NCBI GenBank assembly: GCA_016871295.1 | Contig: VFZD01000008.1 | Span: 1 to 39,531 of the forward strand | From: Actinomycetota bacterium | Lineage (GTDB): Bacteria; Actinomycetota; Acidimicrobiia; Acidimicrobiales; Ilumatobacteraceae | DNA length: 39,531 nucleotides | Reading direction: 5' to 3' | Shown: positions 1-8,686 of the stretch, piece after piece | Numbering within the stretch: the stretch's first letter is position 1 | How the letters are laid out: every line of letters begins with the position of its first letter | The notes under the pieces: generated by a model | Told to the model about the DNA's origin: nothing | The model's database searches: none | The model's input: the letters and a program-made list of their open reading frames with translations, nothing else | Program-made: the position numbers and the translations under genes

Positions 1-236
1 CTTTTCTGGTCAGCATTCGCGACAGCGCGCAAGAAGCCATCGAGGGCACGGCGACCATGTTCAAGGTCGCACCCGAACTGGTCGCGAATTCACCGTTCGC
101 ACTGATGGGTCCGCCGGCGAAAATCGCCGAAGATCTGCTGGCTCGCCGTGATCGTTGGGGTTTCTCCTACATCATCGTCGGCGGCGAGGATGTGAACGGT
201 TTCGCCCCGGTGATAAAGATTCTCGCCGGCAAGTGA
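1..236 (+). CDS. LLM class F420-dependent oxidoreductase, C-terminal fragment
   Basis: The gene enters from the left edge and stops at TGA 234-236, so only about the last 77 residues are visible. The reading frame starts at base 3. The tail has the pattern of the C-terminus of luciferase-like flavin-dependent oxidoreductases: a GPPAKIAEDL segment (the 'GTPEQIAEQL' type motif), then RRDRWGFSYIIVGGED and a final FAPVIKILAG. In this family that end closes the TIM barrel after the F420 or FMN site. The closest match in memory is the F420-dependent group with the GFSYI.V ending. Substrate cannot be told. It converges on the saccharopine dehydrogenase-like gene with 11 bases between the stop codons. 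Confidence 0.8.
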   Translation, partial: FLVSIRDSAQEAIEGTATMFKVAPELVANSPFALMGPPAKIAEDLLARRDRWGFSYIIVGGEDVNGFAPVIKILAGK

Positions 237-247
237 GCAGCGCCGAA

Positions 248-1540
248 TCAGGCGCCGGGCACCACCGCACGCTTGACGGGTCGGTCCCAACCCGGTTGAC
301 CGGTCGGTCTCGGGCTCGGCCACAAACCGGGACCCATCTCCATGATGCCGTGATGCGTGTTGTACTCGCCGAGCAGGTTCAAGAACGGCACGGCGTCGAA
401 TGCCTCGGGGCCGCGCACGCCGGCGCCCTTCCAACTTCCGTTCGCCAACAACTCGAGCGCCACCACGGGGCACATCGCCGTTTGCCAAAGCACCGCCTGA
501 GCGCCCCACTCGCGCATTGTCGTCTCGTTGTCGGCGACATGATAGAGGTACACCTCGCGCGGCTTGCCGTCGTACATGCCCTTGACCCAAGTGCCCGCGC
601 AGGTGCGACCGTGCATCAAGTGGCCCAACTTGGCCGGATTCGGCAACACGGCGGCGAGCACGTCGCGCGGCGAAACCATCACGTCACCGACCCGAATCTT
701 GTCGGTGCGGTCGAGTCCCAAATAGGCGAAAGTCTTCAGCCAGTCGATGAACTCGGCTCCCAGCGAATATTTGAAGGTCACCCGATTGCAGTCGATCTCG
801 CGCGGAATCATGATCACTTCTTCGTGCTCGACATTGACGCACTCGAACGCGCCGATGCCTGCCGGAAAATGAAAGATCTCGGGCTCGCTGAAACAATCTG
901 TCGTGAACAGACCGCGATCTTTTTGCCAGACGATCGGCGGGTTGAGTGTTTCCTCGATCGTCGTCCAGATCGAAAATGTGGGCGCAAAATCGAGACCGTC
1001 GATCGACAGGTTCGAGCCGTCGCGCACACCTATTTCATCGATCGTGTCGAACAAGTGATCCGACGCATATCGCGCAAAGACATTGCTCAAGCCGGGCTCG
1101 ACGCCCATCCCCACGAGCGCGAGCAGACCCTTTTCTTTCCAACTTTCGTCGGCAGAAATCTGGTCTTTGCCGAGGGGCTCTCCGACTTCTTCGTAAGGAT
1201 TCGTCGGGTGCGGCTTGCTCAGGTTCATCGCCATGTCGAGGTATGAGCAACCCGACTCGAAAGCCGCCTCAAAAATTGGTTCGTTGAGTCGCGGATCGCA
1301 GGCATTGACGATCACATCGGCCTTGACCTTCCGCGCCAGGTCGACGATGTCGGCCCTGTTCCGAGCGTCAACTTGAGCCGACGAGAACCGATCGGGCTGA
1401 TCCAGTTTGGCGATGATCTCCTCGCCCCGACCCGAATTGATGTCGGCCAACACGAACGAGTCGAAAAAACTGCGCGTCTCGGCGATCGAGGCCATACCGC
1501 CGCCCACCCCACCAGCGCCAACGATGAGAATGTTCGTCAC
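248..1540 (-). CDS. Saccharopine dehydrogenase-family protein (Lys1 / carboxynorspermidine dehydrogenase-like)
   Basis: A 430-residue protein with GTG start (1538-1540). The N-terminus holds a Rossmann dinucleotide-binding motif GAGGVGGG (residues 8-15) and an acidic residue after strand 2 (LADIN). The middle has NACDPRLNEPIFEAA and a GVEPGLSNVFARY segment typical of the saccharopine dehydrogenase-like / carboxynorspermidine synthase family. These enzymes do NAD(P)H-linked reductive coupling of an amine to an oxoacid or semialdehyde. Whether the product is saccharopine, carboxynorspermidine or something else cannot be read from the sequence. It is the last gene of the minus-strand housekeeping string after cinA, but the 71-base gap holds a likely promoter of its own. 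Family call is firm, substrate unknown. Confidence 0.85.
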   Translation of the reverse strand: MTNILIVGAGGVGGGMASIAETRSFFDSFVLADINSGRGEEIIAKLDQPDRFSSAQVDARNRADIVDLARKVKADVIVNACDPRLNEPIFEAAFESGCSYLDMAMNLSKPHPTNPYEEVGEPLGKDQISADESWKEKGLLALVGMGVEPGLSNVFARYASDHLFDTIDEIGVRDGSNLSIDGLDFAPTFSIWTTIEETLNPPIVWQKDRGLFTTDCFSEPEIFHFPAGIGAFECVNVEHEEVIMIPREIDCNRVTFKYSLGAEFIDWLKTFAYLGLDRTDKIRVGDVMVSPRDVLAAVLPNPAKLGHLMHGRTCAGTWVKGMYDGKPREVYLYHVADNETTMREWGAQAVLWQTAMCPVVALELLANGSWKGAGVRGPEAFDAVPFLNLLGEYNTHHGIMEMGPGLWPSPRPTGQPGWDRPVKRAVVPGA

Positions 1541-1562
1541 AAAAACCTGAAACTTTTCTTGC

Positions 1563-1594
1563 CGTTACTCGGGTGTAACGACGCTTTGATTCTA
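1563..1594 (-). promoter_or_regulatory. Candidate promoter and 5'-end hairpin of the saccharopine dehydrogenase-like gene
   Basis: On the minus strand a good -10 box TAGAAT lies at 1594-1589, predicting a start of transcription near 1582. Directly after it is a perfect 6-bp hairpin, CGTTAC-ACCCGA-GTAACG (1580-1563). The transcript would therefore begin with a stem-loop, about 20 bases before the GTG start at 1540. No clear -35 box is seen. The hairpin lacks a U-tract, so it is not an ordinary terminator. It may protect the 5' end or tune translation. This is inference from base pairing only. Confidence 0.4.
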
Positions 1595-1611
1595 CCCGCC
1601 CGAGTGCGGGG

Positions 1612-2850
1612 CTATTTGGCCCGTAATTCTTGGCGCAAATAGTTGAGGGCGCTGATCACCGACAACTGTCGCATTTGCTCACGACCCGTCGGTAGGTGAA
1701 ACGTCACGGCCTTGGTTGAACCATCGGCCAACGCAACTCCAACGCAAAGCGTGCCGACTTTGATCGAGTCTTGTTCGTCGGGCCCGGCGACACCCGTCAA
1801 CGCCAGGCCGATGTCGCTTTGCAAAACTTTTCGCGCGCCAACGGCCATTTCTTGCGCCGCCTTCTCGCTGACAACAGGTCCGCGACTCACGCTCAACACG
1901 TCGAATTTCACCTCGCTGGCGTAACTGACCACACCGCCTCGAAACACGTCGCTGGCTCCGGCCACGGCCGTGAGTCGACCCGCAACGAGACCGCCCGTCA
2001 CCGACTCGGCGACCCCCAACGTCAAATTCTTTTGTCGAAGCATGTCGAGAACGACCGACTCCATCGTTTGTTGGTCGACGCCAAAAATTATTTCGCCGAC
2101 TTGGTCGCGAACTTTCGCCTCCCAAATGGCGAGCAGTTGCTCGGCCTCCTCGACCGAATGCGCCTTGGCCGTGAGGCGAACGTTGATCCCCTCCCAACCG
2201 CTGGCCAAAAACGCCAGCGTCGGATTGCCGACCTTTTCGAGTTCGTTGATCACGCCGACCAGACGCTCGTTCAAGCCACTTTCACTGTCGCCCCATGTTC
2301 GCAAGACCCGGCTCTTGATTGTTGAGGCTCCACCGCCGCGGGCCAGAAGGTCGGGCAAGATCGCCCGCTCGAACATCTCGAACATCTCGAACGGCACGCC
2401 CGGCACCGCATACACGACTTTTTCGCCGACTTGACAAATCAAGCCCGGGGCCGTGCCGCGTCGCTGCCCGATGATCCGCGCTCCGCGAGGCACCATCGCC
2501 TGACGCAGATTGTTCTGCGGCATGCGGCGGCCGCGTGCCGTGAACATCTGCTCGATCACGAGCGCCACTTCGTCGTTCAGTTCAAGTTCGACGCCCATCA
2601 CTTCGGCGATGGCCTCGCGGGTGATGTCGTCATGCGTCGGCCCGAGACCGCCGCAAATGATCACCGCGTCGGCATCGGCCAAGGTCGCGCGCAAGGTCGC
2701 CACGATTCGCGCCAGATTGTCGCCAACTTTGGCCTGGTAGAGCGAGTCGATTCCCGCTGCGGCGAGTTGCTCGCCCAACCATGCCGAATTGGTGTCGACG
2801 ATTTGGCCCAGCAACAACTCGGTGCCGACGGCGACGACGCTGCAGCGCAT
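1612..2850 (-). CDS. cinA: CinA-family competence/damage-inducible protein (nicotinamide nucleotide amidase)
   Basis: A 412-residue protein of the usual CinA length. The N-terminal MoCF-like (COG1058) domain starts MRCSVVAVGTELLLGQI and contains GGLGPTHDDITREA. The C-terminal PncC-like domain has AESVTGGLVAGRLT, then GGVVSYASEVK and LTGVAGPD. That domain normally hydrolyses nicotinamide mononucleotide to nicotinate mononucleotide. The usual AESCTGG motif has Val for Cys here; the Ser that acts as nucleophile is kept. The open frame runs far upstream, but the ATG at 2850 is the true start: it overlaps the pgsA stop by one base (TAATG), so the genes are translationally coupled. Confidence 0.93.
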   Translation of the reverse strand: MRCSVVAVGTELLLGQIVDTNSAWLGEQLAAAGIDSLYQAKVGDNLARIVATLRATLADADAVIICGGLGPTHDDITREAIAEVMGVELELNDEVALVIEQMFTARGRRMPQNNLRQAMVPRGARIIGQRRGTAPGLICQVGEKVVYAVPGVPFEMFEMFERAILPDLLARGGGASTIKSRVLRTWGDSESGLNERLVGVINELEKVGNPTLAFLASGWEGINVRLTAKAHSVEEAEQLLAIWEAKVRDQVGEIIFGVDQQTMESVVLDMLRQKNLTLGVAESVTGGLVAGRLTAVAGASDVFRGGVVSYASEVKFDVLSVSRGPVVSEKAAQEMAVGARKVLQSDIGLALTGVAGPDEQDSIKVGTLCVGVALADGSTKAVTFHLPTGREQMRQLSVISALNYLRQELRAK

Positions 2851-3413
2851 TACTTTGTCCGACGCGAAACAAATGCCGGTCGCAGCGCGCGCACGGCGTA
2901 TTGCAAACCGCTGATGATCGTCAGCGCGACCGCCAACCACAGCGTGATCATCCACGAATAGGTCATATCGACCGCGCTGAATGGTGCGAGGGCGAAACCG
3001 ATCGAGACCTGCTGGCTCAAGGTTTTGATCTTTGCCAACCGGCTCGCCGGCACGGTCACGCCCCTCGCCCCGACGACGACACGGTAGACGCTGACTATCA
3101 CTTCGCGAACGGCGATTATCAACACCGGCCAGATTGCGAACATCTCGCGACTGACGAGGGTGAACATCGCACCCAACACCAGAACTTTGTCGGCCAGCGG
3201 GTCGAGGAACGCGCCGAATTTCGTCGAGCCCTGTCGACGTGCAAGATAACCGTCGAGCACGTCGCTGACGCAAAGCCCGAACCACAACCAAGCGGCCAAC
3301 CATGCCCCCGCGTTGTCGTCGGGGATAACCGTAAACAAGATCGGTGAGACCAAGATTCGCGACACCGTGACGGCGTTCGCCCAGGTCGCCATCGAGCTTT
3401 TGTCAACGGGCAT
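2850..3413 (-). CDS. pgsA: CDP-diacylglycerol--glycerol-3-phosphate 3-phosphatidyltransferase
   Basis: A 187-residue integral membrane enzyme that makes phosphatidylglycerol phosphate from CDP-diacylglycerol, the first step to phosphatidylglycerol and cardiolipin. The CDP-alcohol phosphotransferase signature is present as SDVLDGYLARRQGSTKFG followed by AFLDPLADK, giving the metal-binding aspartates. The stretch between AR and the next G is one residue shorter than in the E. coli enzyme by eye. Several hydrophobic helices follow. The start is uncertain: ATG 3413 (MPVDKSS) gives a normal length and an 11-base overlap with rimO; ATG 3428 and ATG 3392 are alternatives. The rimO-pgsA-cinA run suggests one transcript. 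Confidence 0.88.
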   Translation of the reverse strand: MPVDKSSMATWANAVTVSRILVSPILFTVIPDDNAGAWLAAWLWFGLCVSDVLDGYLARRQGSTKFGAFLDPLADKVLVLGAMFTLVSREMFAIWPVLIIAVREVIVSVYRVVVGARGVTVPASRLAKIKTLSQQVSIGFALAPFSAVDMTYSWMITLWLAVALTIISGLQYAVRALRPAFVSRRTK

Positions 3414-4701
3414 CTTCGACCATTTCATCAATTCTTTGCGTCGCGCCGACGGCCACCAAATCCGGGCCGAACGCGTCCGCAATCTCGACATCGACGAAAC
3501 TTCCCACCGTCAAAGTTTCGTTGACGTTGATCACCCCGTCAATTTCGGGCGCTTCACGATGACTTCGGGCGACGCCGGGCCCGTCGACCAATACATTGAG
3601 TTTTAGACCGATCAATTCGTCGCGTCGACGCGCGGTGATCGAATCTTGCAGTTCGCGCAACTCGGCGAGCCTCTCGTGCATCAAATTCTCCGGCACCTTG
3701 TGCGGCAAGGTCAAAGCATGCGTGCCTTCCTCGGGGCTGAACGCGAAGAACCCGCACCAATCGAGTTGGGCCTGCTCGACGAAGTTCAGCAACTGATCGT
3801 GGTCGTGTTCTGTTTCTCCGGGGTACCCGACGATGAAGTTGCTGCGCATCGCCGCATTCGGTTCACGCCGGCGAATCTCATCGATACGCCGGAGGAATCT
3901 TTCGCCGTCACCCCACCGACGCATTCTTCGCAGGTGCTCTTTCGAAACATGCTGCAACGACAAATCAAAATATGGCACGCCCGATTCGCAGATCGCATCG
4001 ATCAGGTCGTCGCTCAGGTCGCTCGGGTAAAGATAGAGCAACCGCGTGCGGGCGACACGGCGGGCCACCTCGTTCACCAAACCAACGATCGCACCACTGC
4101 CCAACTCTTCGGGCCTGTCTTTGCCGTAACTGGCCAAGTCTTGGGCCACCAACACGATTTCTTTGGCATCGAGCTGCTCGACTTCGGCGAGAATCGCGGC
4201 GATATCTCTGCTGCGTTGCGGGCCGCGAAAACTCGGTATCGCGCAAAACCCGCAATTTCGATCGCAACCCTCGGCGATCTTGACGTATGCCCACGGTGCC
4301 CGAGACTTGGGTCGGGGCAGGTTGAGCAGGTCGAATTTTGGCACCGACTCGCCAGAAACTTGCAACGGCTTTTTGCCCAACGCGATCGGCACGCCAAATC
4401 CGGCGATCTGATCGGCCTCGGGCAGCGAACTCGCGAGCTCCGCGCCGTAGCGTTCGGCCATGCAACCCGTCACCACGACGCGCGCACCGCTCTTCTTTTT
4501 CCCCGAAAGACTGAGCACGGTTGCGATCGACTCGCGCCTTGCCTCTTCGATGAACGCGCATGTATTGACCACCACGAGGTCGGCCTGCGAAACATCCTCG
4601 GTTTGGGCCAAGCCGTCCAAAACCAGCGAGCCGATGATTTTGTCGGAGTCGACGTCGTTTTTCGGACAACCCAGCGATTCGAAGTAGAAGCGCCGTGTCA
4701 C
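3403..4701 (-). CDS. rimO: Ribosomal protein S12 methylthiotransferase RimO
   Basis: A radical SAM methylthiotransferase that adds a methylthio group to an aspartate of ribosomal protein S12. Counted from the GTG at 4701, the N-terminal MTTase domain holds three cysteines for the auxiliary cluster (LGCPKND C12, VVNTCAF C48, VTGCMAER C80), and the radical SAM CxxxCxxC is C146, C150, C153 (EGCDRNCGFCAIPSFRG). SLQHVS and NFIVGYPGET follow, then a C-terminal TRAM domain. RimO rather than MiaB is chosen from the LGCPKN and IPSFRG motifs. The frame also opens at TTG 4734, but GTG 4701 gives the usual short N-terminus (MTRRFYFESLGCPKN), with a weak purine stretch upstream. Confidence 0.92.
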   Translation of the reverse strand: MTRRFYFESLGCPKNDVDSDKIIGSLVLDGLAQTEDVSQADLVVVNTCAFIEEARRESIATVLSLSGKKKSGARVVVTGCMAERYGAELASSLPEADQIAGFGVPIALGKKPLQVSGESVPKFDLLNLPRPKSRAPWAYVKIAEGCDRNCGFCAIPSFRGPQRSRDIAAILAEVEQLDAKEIVLVAQDLASYGKDRPEELGSGAIVGLVNEVARRVARTRLLYLYPSDLSDDLIDAICESGVPYFDLSLQHVSKEHLRRMRRWGDGERFLRRIDEIRRREPNAAMRSNFIVGYPGETEHDHDQLLNFVEQAQLDWCGFFAFSPEEGTHALTLPHKVPENLMHERLAELRELQDSITARRRDELIGLKLNVLVDGPGVARSHREAPEIDGVINVNETLTVGSFVDVEIADAFGPDLVAVGATQRIDEMVEDAR

Positions 4702-4753
4702 GACTTTGAATTCTACCTTTCGCGTTTCTGTCAATAACCGACAGCGCGAAAGA

Positions 4754-7180
4754 TCAGCTTGCTTTTTGGATGTTCTCGAGTTCTTCGACCGTCATCAACA
4801 CCTCGCGCGGACGCGAACCCTCGCTCGGTGCGACAACGCCGCGTTGTTCCAGAAGGTCCATCAACCGTCCCGCTCGGGCGAAACCCACCTTGAGTTTGCG
4901 TTGCAGCATCGAGGTGCTGCCCTGGCCCGTGCGCACCACGAGATCCATCGCCTGCAGCATCAACTCATCGTCGTCTTCGTCGCCGCTGCTGCCGCCAAAA
5001 ATTGGCCCCGCACCCAACCTGTTGCTCTCGCCCTCGATCCCCGAGTCATAGACAACTTCTGGTGCCTGTCGTCGCCAATGACCAACCACCTTGCGCACCT
5101 CGTTTTCACTGACCCATGCCGACTGCAGACGCTGCGCGACAGAGGTGTTGCCGGGCAACAACAACATGTCGCCCATGCCGACCAACTTTTCGGCCCCCGG
5201 CTGATCGAGAATCACCCGACTGTCGGTCATGCTCGAAACGGCGAAGGCCATGCGCGCCGGAATGTTGGCCTTGATCACTCCGGTGATCACGTTCACGCTC
5301 GGGCGCTGCGTCGCCACTACCAGGTGAATGCCGACAGCGCGCGCTTTCTGGGCGATGCGCGTGACGCAGTTTTCGACGTCGCGCGCGGCAACCATCATCA
5401 GATCGTTCAATTCGTCGACGACAATCAAGATGAACGGAATCTTGGCGAATTGTCTGTCGCCTCGGTAGCCGTCTTGGTCGCTCAATTCGCCGCGATCGTA
5501 AGCCGCGTTGTAACCGGCGACATCTCTGAAACCAGCCTCGACCAACAAGTCGTAGCGACGCTCCATTTCTTTTACCGCCCAACCCAGCGCGTTCGCAGCC
5601 CTTTTCGGATTCACCACGGGGGCGATCAACAGATGCGGCAGCCGGGTGTACTGGGCCATCTCGACCTGTTTCGGGTCGATCAGAATCAACTTCACCTGTT
5701 CGGGTGTGGCGCGCATCAACACCGAGGTGACGATGCAGTTGAGCACGCTCGACTTACCCGCACCGGTCGCACCAGCGATCAAAAGGTGCGGTGTCGTCGA
5801 AATATTCAGGAACACCGGTCGACCCGAGATGTCTTTGCCGATGGCGACATCCAACGGATGGCTCGCGCTTCGCGCCTCTTGCGACACCAACAAGTCGCCG
5901 ATCGACACGAGTTCGCGTTGTTCATTCGGCACCTCGATGCCGATCGCCGAACGACCGGGGATCGGCGCCAAGATGCGCACGTCGGTGGCCGCCATGGTGT
6001 AGGCGATGTCGCGCGAGAGCGTGGTCACATTTGCGACCTTGACACCGTCGCCGAGCGCCAGTTCATAACGCGTCACGGTGGGGCCGCGCGTGTAACCCAC
6101 AAGTTCGGTATCGACACCATGCGATGCCAGCGCCGCAACGAGTTGATCGCCGCGCTCGCGAATCGCCTCTTCATTGGCGCGCTTGTTGCTGGTCAACGAC
6201 AACAACTCGAGGTCGGGCAACAACCACTCGCTCGGTTGACCCGCGGGCCCGAGCGGAATCTCTTGGGGTTCGCCCTTTACCGGCGCAATTTTCGACCCGG
6301 GCCTTGCAGTCAACTGTTTGCGTTCGCGACGCTTGCGTTCGCGCTTCGGTTCGGGTTGCTCGTCGACATCGTCGTCGAGACCGTCTCGGGCGAAGTCATA
6401 CATTGCGGGGCCGGGGTTCTCGTGATGAAGATCGTTTTGTCGCGCGAAGCCGTTGTCGGGCGAATCGAACGCACCGTTCTCATCTTCGGCCGAAGAAAGA
6501 CTGTTCGACGTCGAAGAGAGTTTGACCCGCAGCCGACCGAACATCTTCTTTATCGCCGCGAACAACTCGGGAGCCGACTTGCCCGAGACCAACATCACCG
6601 AGCCGACGAACAGCGCCAACAACAACACCGTGGCTCCGATGCTCGAGAGCAAACTTTGGCTCGGCTCGCCCACGACCCAACCAAACCAACCACCCGTTCG
6701 GTTTTCCGCGTCGCTGAAGAACACATGAATAAAACCGAGCAAAACGCCCGTCAGCGCCGACCAGCCGATCGACGAGCGCACGCGATTTTGCCACGACTTT
6801 CGCCGCACCAAGGCGCAACCGAGACCGAGGCACAAAACCGGCAGGAAGTATCGCCCGACGCCGATTGTCGCCGAGGCCAAAGAATCGAGCCCCCGACCCA
6901 GCGGCCCGGCGAGTTTCAAATAGACAGAAAGCACCAACAGTGCGCCGAAGGCGACCAGACCCAGACCGCTAAATTCGTGCGCCCGACCCTCGAATAATCC
7001 GCCAAAAATTGGCCCGTGCGACGAGACGACCCGATAACGGGTCGGCTCGTCGTCAAACTCGTGTTCGCGCCACGCCCTGATGTTCGATCCCTCGCGGGCC
7101 GGTCGGCGCTCGGCTGGCGACCCCCGACCAGACGAACCAGTTCTGGGGCGAGAACCTCTAGATTTCGGCACTTTTGCCAT
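4754..7180 (-). CDS. ftsK: DNA translocase FtsK/SpoIIIE
   Basis: An 808-residue ATP-driven DNA pump that clears and resolves chromosome ends at the division septum. A basic N-terminus (about 1-60) is followed by hydrophobic membrane helices (about 70-200), a charged linker rich in R, K and E, then the motor: Walker A GATGAGKS (about 470-477) and Walker B ILIVVDELNDLMM, with the family segment ATQRPSVNVITGVIKANIP. The last 65 residues form the gamma winged helix that reads polar DNA sequences (GSTSMLQRKLKVGFARAGRLM). The frame opens at TTG 7183, but ATG 7180 is preferred because TACTGT lies exactly six bases before it, giving a leaderless transcript. Order with rnj upstream is the conserved actinobacterial one. 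Confidence 0.95.
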   Translation of the reverse strand: MAKVPKSRGSRPRTGSSGRGSPAERRPAREGSNIRAWREHEFDDEPTRYRVVSSHGPIFGGLFEGRAHEFSGLGLVAFGALLVLSVYLKLAGPLGRGLDSLASATIGVGRYFLPVLCLGLGCALVRRKSWQNRVRSSIGWSALTGVLLGFIHVFFSDAENRTGGWFGWVVGEPSQSLLSSIGATVLLLALFVGSVMLVSGKSAPELFAAIKKMFGRLRVKLSSTSNSLSSAEDENGAFDSPDNGFARQNDLHHENPGPAMYDFARDGLDDDVDEQPEPKRERKRRERKQLTARPGSKIAPVKGEPQEIPLGPAGQPSEWLLPDLELLSLTSNKRANEEAIRERGDQLVAALASHGVDTELVGYTRGPTVTRYELALGDGVKVANVTTLSRDIAYTMAATDVRILAPIPGRSAIGIEVPNEQRELVSIGDLLVSQEARSASHPLDVAIGKDISGRPVFLNISTTPHLLIAGATGAGKSSVLNCIVTSVLMRATPEQVKLILIDPKQVEMAQYTRLPHLLIAPVVNPKRAANALGWAVKEMERRYDLLVEAGFRDVAGYNAAYDRGELSDQDGYRGDRQFAKIPFILIVVDELNDLMMVAARDVENCVTRIAQKARAVGIHLVVATQRPSVNVITGVIKANIPARMAFAVSSMTDSRVILDQPGAEKLVGMGDMLLLPGNTSVAQRLQSAWVSENEVRKVVGHWRRQAPEVVYDSGIEGESNRLGAGPIFGGSSGDEDDDELMLQAMDLVVRTGQGSTSMLQRKLKVGFARAGRLMDLLEQRGVVAPSEGSRPREVLMTVEELENIQKAS

Positions 7181-7228
7181 CAATTAACAGTACCAACGGG
7201 GTCTGTTTGCAAGTGGGATTACCCCGTT
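7181..7228 (-). promoter_or_regulatory. Leaderless ftsK promoter with upstream inverted repeat
   Basis: On the minus strand a -10 box TACTGT (7192-7187) is followed by six bases and then the ATG at 7180, so transcription would begin at the start codon. No ribosome binding site is visible. Just upstream an 8-bp perfect inverted repeat AACGGGGT / ACCCCGTT (7195-7202 and 7221-7228, 18-base loop) covers the spacer and -35 region. It could be an operator, or in the read-through rnj transcript a stem after the rnj stop codon. Confidence 0.5.
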
Positions 7229-7233
7229 TGCGA

Positions 7234-8634
7234 CTAGTGCTTCTTGTGTCGCTTGGCGAGTTTGGCGCCCTTGTGTCTTGCTTTCTTCGAGCGACTTTGC
7301 GACTTCTGCGGCACCACGAATTCGGCCGAGATTCGTCCGGCGAAGTCGATGCCCGAATCGGTGATCTCGATGACGTCACCGTCTTCGCACAACAGAACCT
7401 TGCGCGGCGAGACACCCATGATCTTTGCCAACTCGGCGTTGGCGACCATGTGCCGATACTCGCCATGAATCGGCACGAACCATTGCGGCTCGGTGACGTT
7501 CAAATACGTCTTTATGTCTTCGGCTTGGGCGTGACCGGTGGCGTGCACGTCGGCGATGCCCGAATGCACGACATTGGCCCCGCGGCGCAACAGCGCGTCG
7601 ATCACCTTGTTGACGTTCTGTTCGTTTCCGGGGATGGCGTGACTCGAAAAAATAACCACGTCGTTCTCGCCGACTTTCACGTATCGACTGTCGCCTTTTG
7701 CCAACATCGTCAGGGCCGACATCGCCTCGCCCTGTGAGCCGGTCGAAATTATGCAGATCTCTTCGTCGTCGTATTTGCCGAGCGACTCGGCGCCGACCAG
7801 GCATTTTTCGGGAATCGTCAATGCTTTCAGCTCGCGGGCGAGACGAATGTTGTTGATCATCGATCGTCCGAGCGGCACGACCACGCGCCCCGAGTCGATC
7901 GCGGCATCGGCGATCTGCTGCACCCGATGAATATGGCTGGCGAAACTCGCCGTGATGATTCGGCGTCCCCGATGCTCGTTGAAAATCGAGCGCAGAACCG
8001 AACCGACGTCGGATTCGCTCGGCGCGTGACCTCGCTCCCCGGCGTTCGTCGAATCGAGCATCAACAGTCGGATGCCCTCGTTGCACGAAAGCGACCCGAG
8101 GCGAGCCAGGTCGGTTCGCCGATGATCGACGGGGGTCAGATCGATCTTGAAGTCGCCCGAATGCACGACGACACCCTGGCTCGTGTGCAGGGCGATCGCG
8201 TGCGCATGCGGCACCGAATGCGTCACCGGAATGAACTCGACCTCGAACGGCCCGATCTTGATGCGGTCGTTGTCGCTGACCTCGACGAACCTGGTCCTGT
8301 CGGTGAGTCGCGCCTCGGCGATTCGGTTTCGCGCGAGTCCGAGGGTCAGCGCCGAGCCATAGAGAGGAAACGAGGCGTCCTGCAGCAAATACTGCAGCGC
8401 ACCGACATGGTCTTCGTGCCCGTGCGTCACGACGCAACCCACGATGCGATCTTTGCGTTCGATCAGCCACTCGAAGTCGGGAATGATCACGTCGACGTCG
8501 TCGCCGTGCTCGGCTTTCGGAAACATCAATCCGCAGTCGATGAGCAAGATTTTCTTGTCTTGCTCGATGGCCATGCAGTTGCGCCCGATCTCGCCCAGAC
8601 CACCCAAGAAAGCGATTCGAACGGGCTTCGACAT
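7234..8634 (-). CDS. rnj: Ribonuclease J, short form lacking the usual C-terminal domain
   Basis: A 466-residue metallo-beta-lactamase/beta-CASP ribonuclease, a 5'-3' exonuclease and endonuclease of mRNA and rRNA. The zinc site HGHEDH (H71, H73, D75, H76) is intact, as are THSVPHAHAIAL, SGDFKID, the beta-CASP segments STGSQGE and SSHAIPGNE, and PIHGEYRHM. The protein stops soon after the GDVIEI strand; RNase J of Bacillus or Mycobacterium continues about 90-100 residues with a dimer-forming domain. Here a tail of about 24 residues rich in Lys and Arg (RSKKARHKGAKLAKRHKKH) takes its place. Only 53 bases separate its stop from the ftsK ATG, so the domain is absent, not frameshifted. ATG 8634 is the start by homology. 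Confidence 0.9.
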   Translation of the reverse strand: MSKPVRIAFLGGLGEIGRNCMAIEQDKKILLIDCGLMFPKAEHGDDVDVIIPDFEWLIERKDRIVGCVVTHGHEDHVGALQYLLQDASFPLYGSALTLGLARNRIAEARLTDRTRFVEVSDNDRIKIGPFEVEFIPVTHSVPHAHAIALHTSQGVVVHSGDFKIDLTPVDHRRTDLARLGSLSCNEGIRLLMLDSTNAGERGHAPSESDVGSVLRSIFNEHRGRRIITASFASHIHRVQQIADAAIDSGRVVVPLGRSMINNIRLARELKALTIPEKCLVGAESLGKYDDEEICIISTGSQGEAMSALTMLAKGDSRYVKVGENDVVIFSSHAIPGNEQNVNKVIDALLRRGANVVHSGIADVHATGHAQAEDIKTYLNVTEPQWFVPIHGEYRHMVANAELAKIMGVSPRKVLLCEDGDVIEITDSGIDFAGRISAEFVVPQKSQSRSKKARHKGAKLAKRHKKH

Positions 8635-8686
8635 CAGGAATGCGACATTCGTTCGAAGATCTGTCGCGAGTCGCCGAAGGTTCGCA

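Noticed and set aside
240-255. Hairpin GCGCC-GAATCA-GGCGC at the end of the first two genes, considered as a bidirectional terminator
   Set aside because: Only five pairs, no U-tract on either strand, and it lies across the stop codon. Not enough to call a terminator.
155-1246. Long open frame on the plus strand opposite the saccharopine dehydrogenase-like gene
   Set aside because: Its translation has no recognisable domain and it is fully antisense to a clear gene. Similar long shadow frames oppose ftsK, pnp, leuS, cinA and rimO; GC-rich codon structure explains them.
7190-7240. Frameshift as the cause of the short RNase J
   Set aside because: Only 53 bases separate the stop from the ftsK ATG, and no frame there encodes the missing domain. 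The basic tail is in frame with the gene, so the truncation looks natural.
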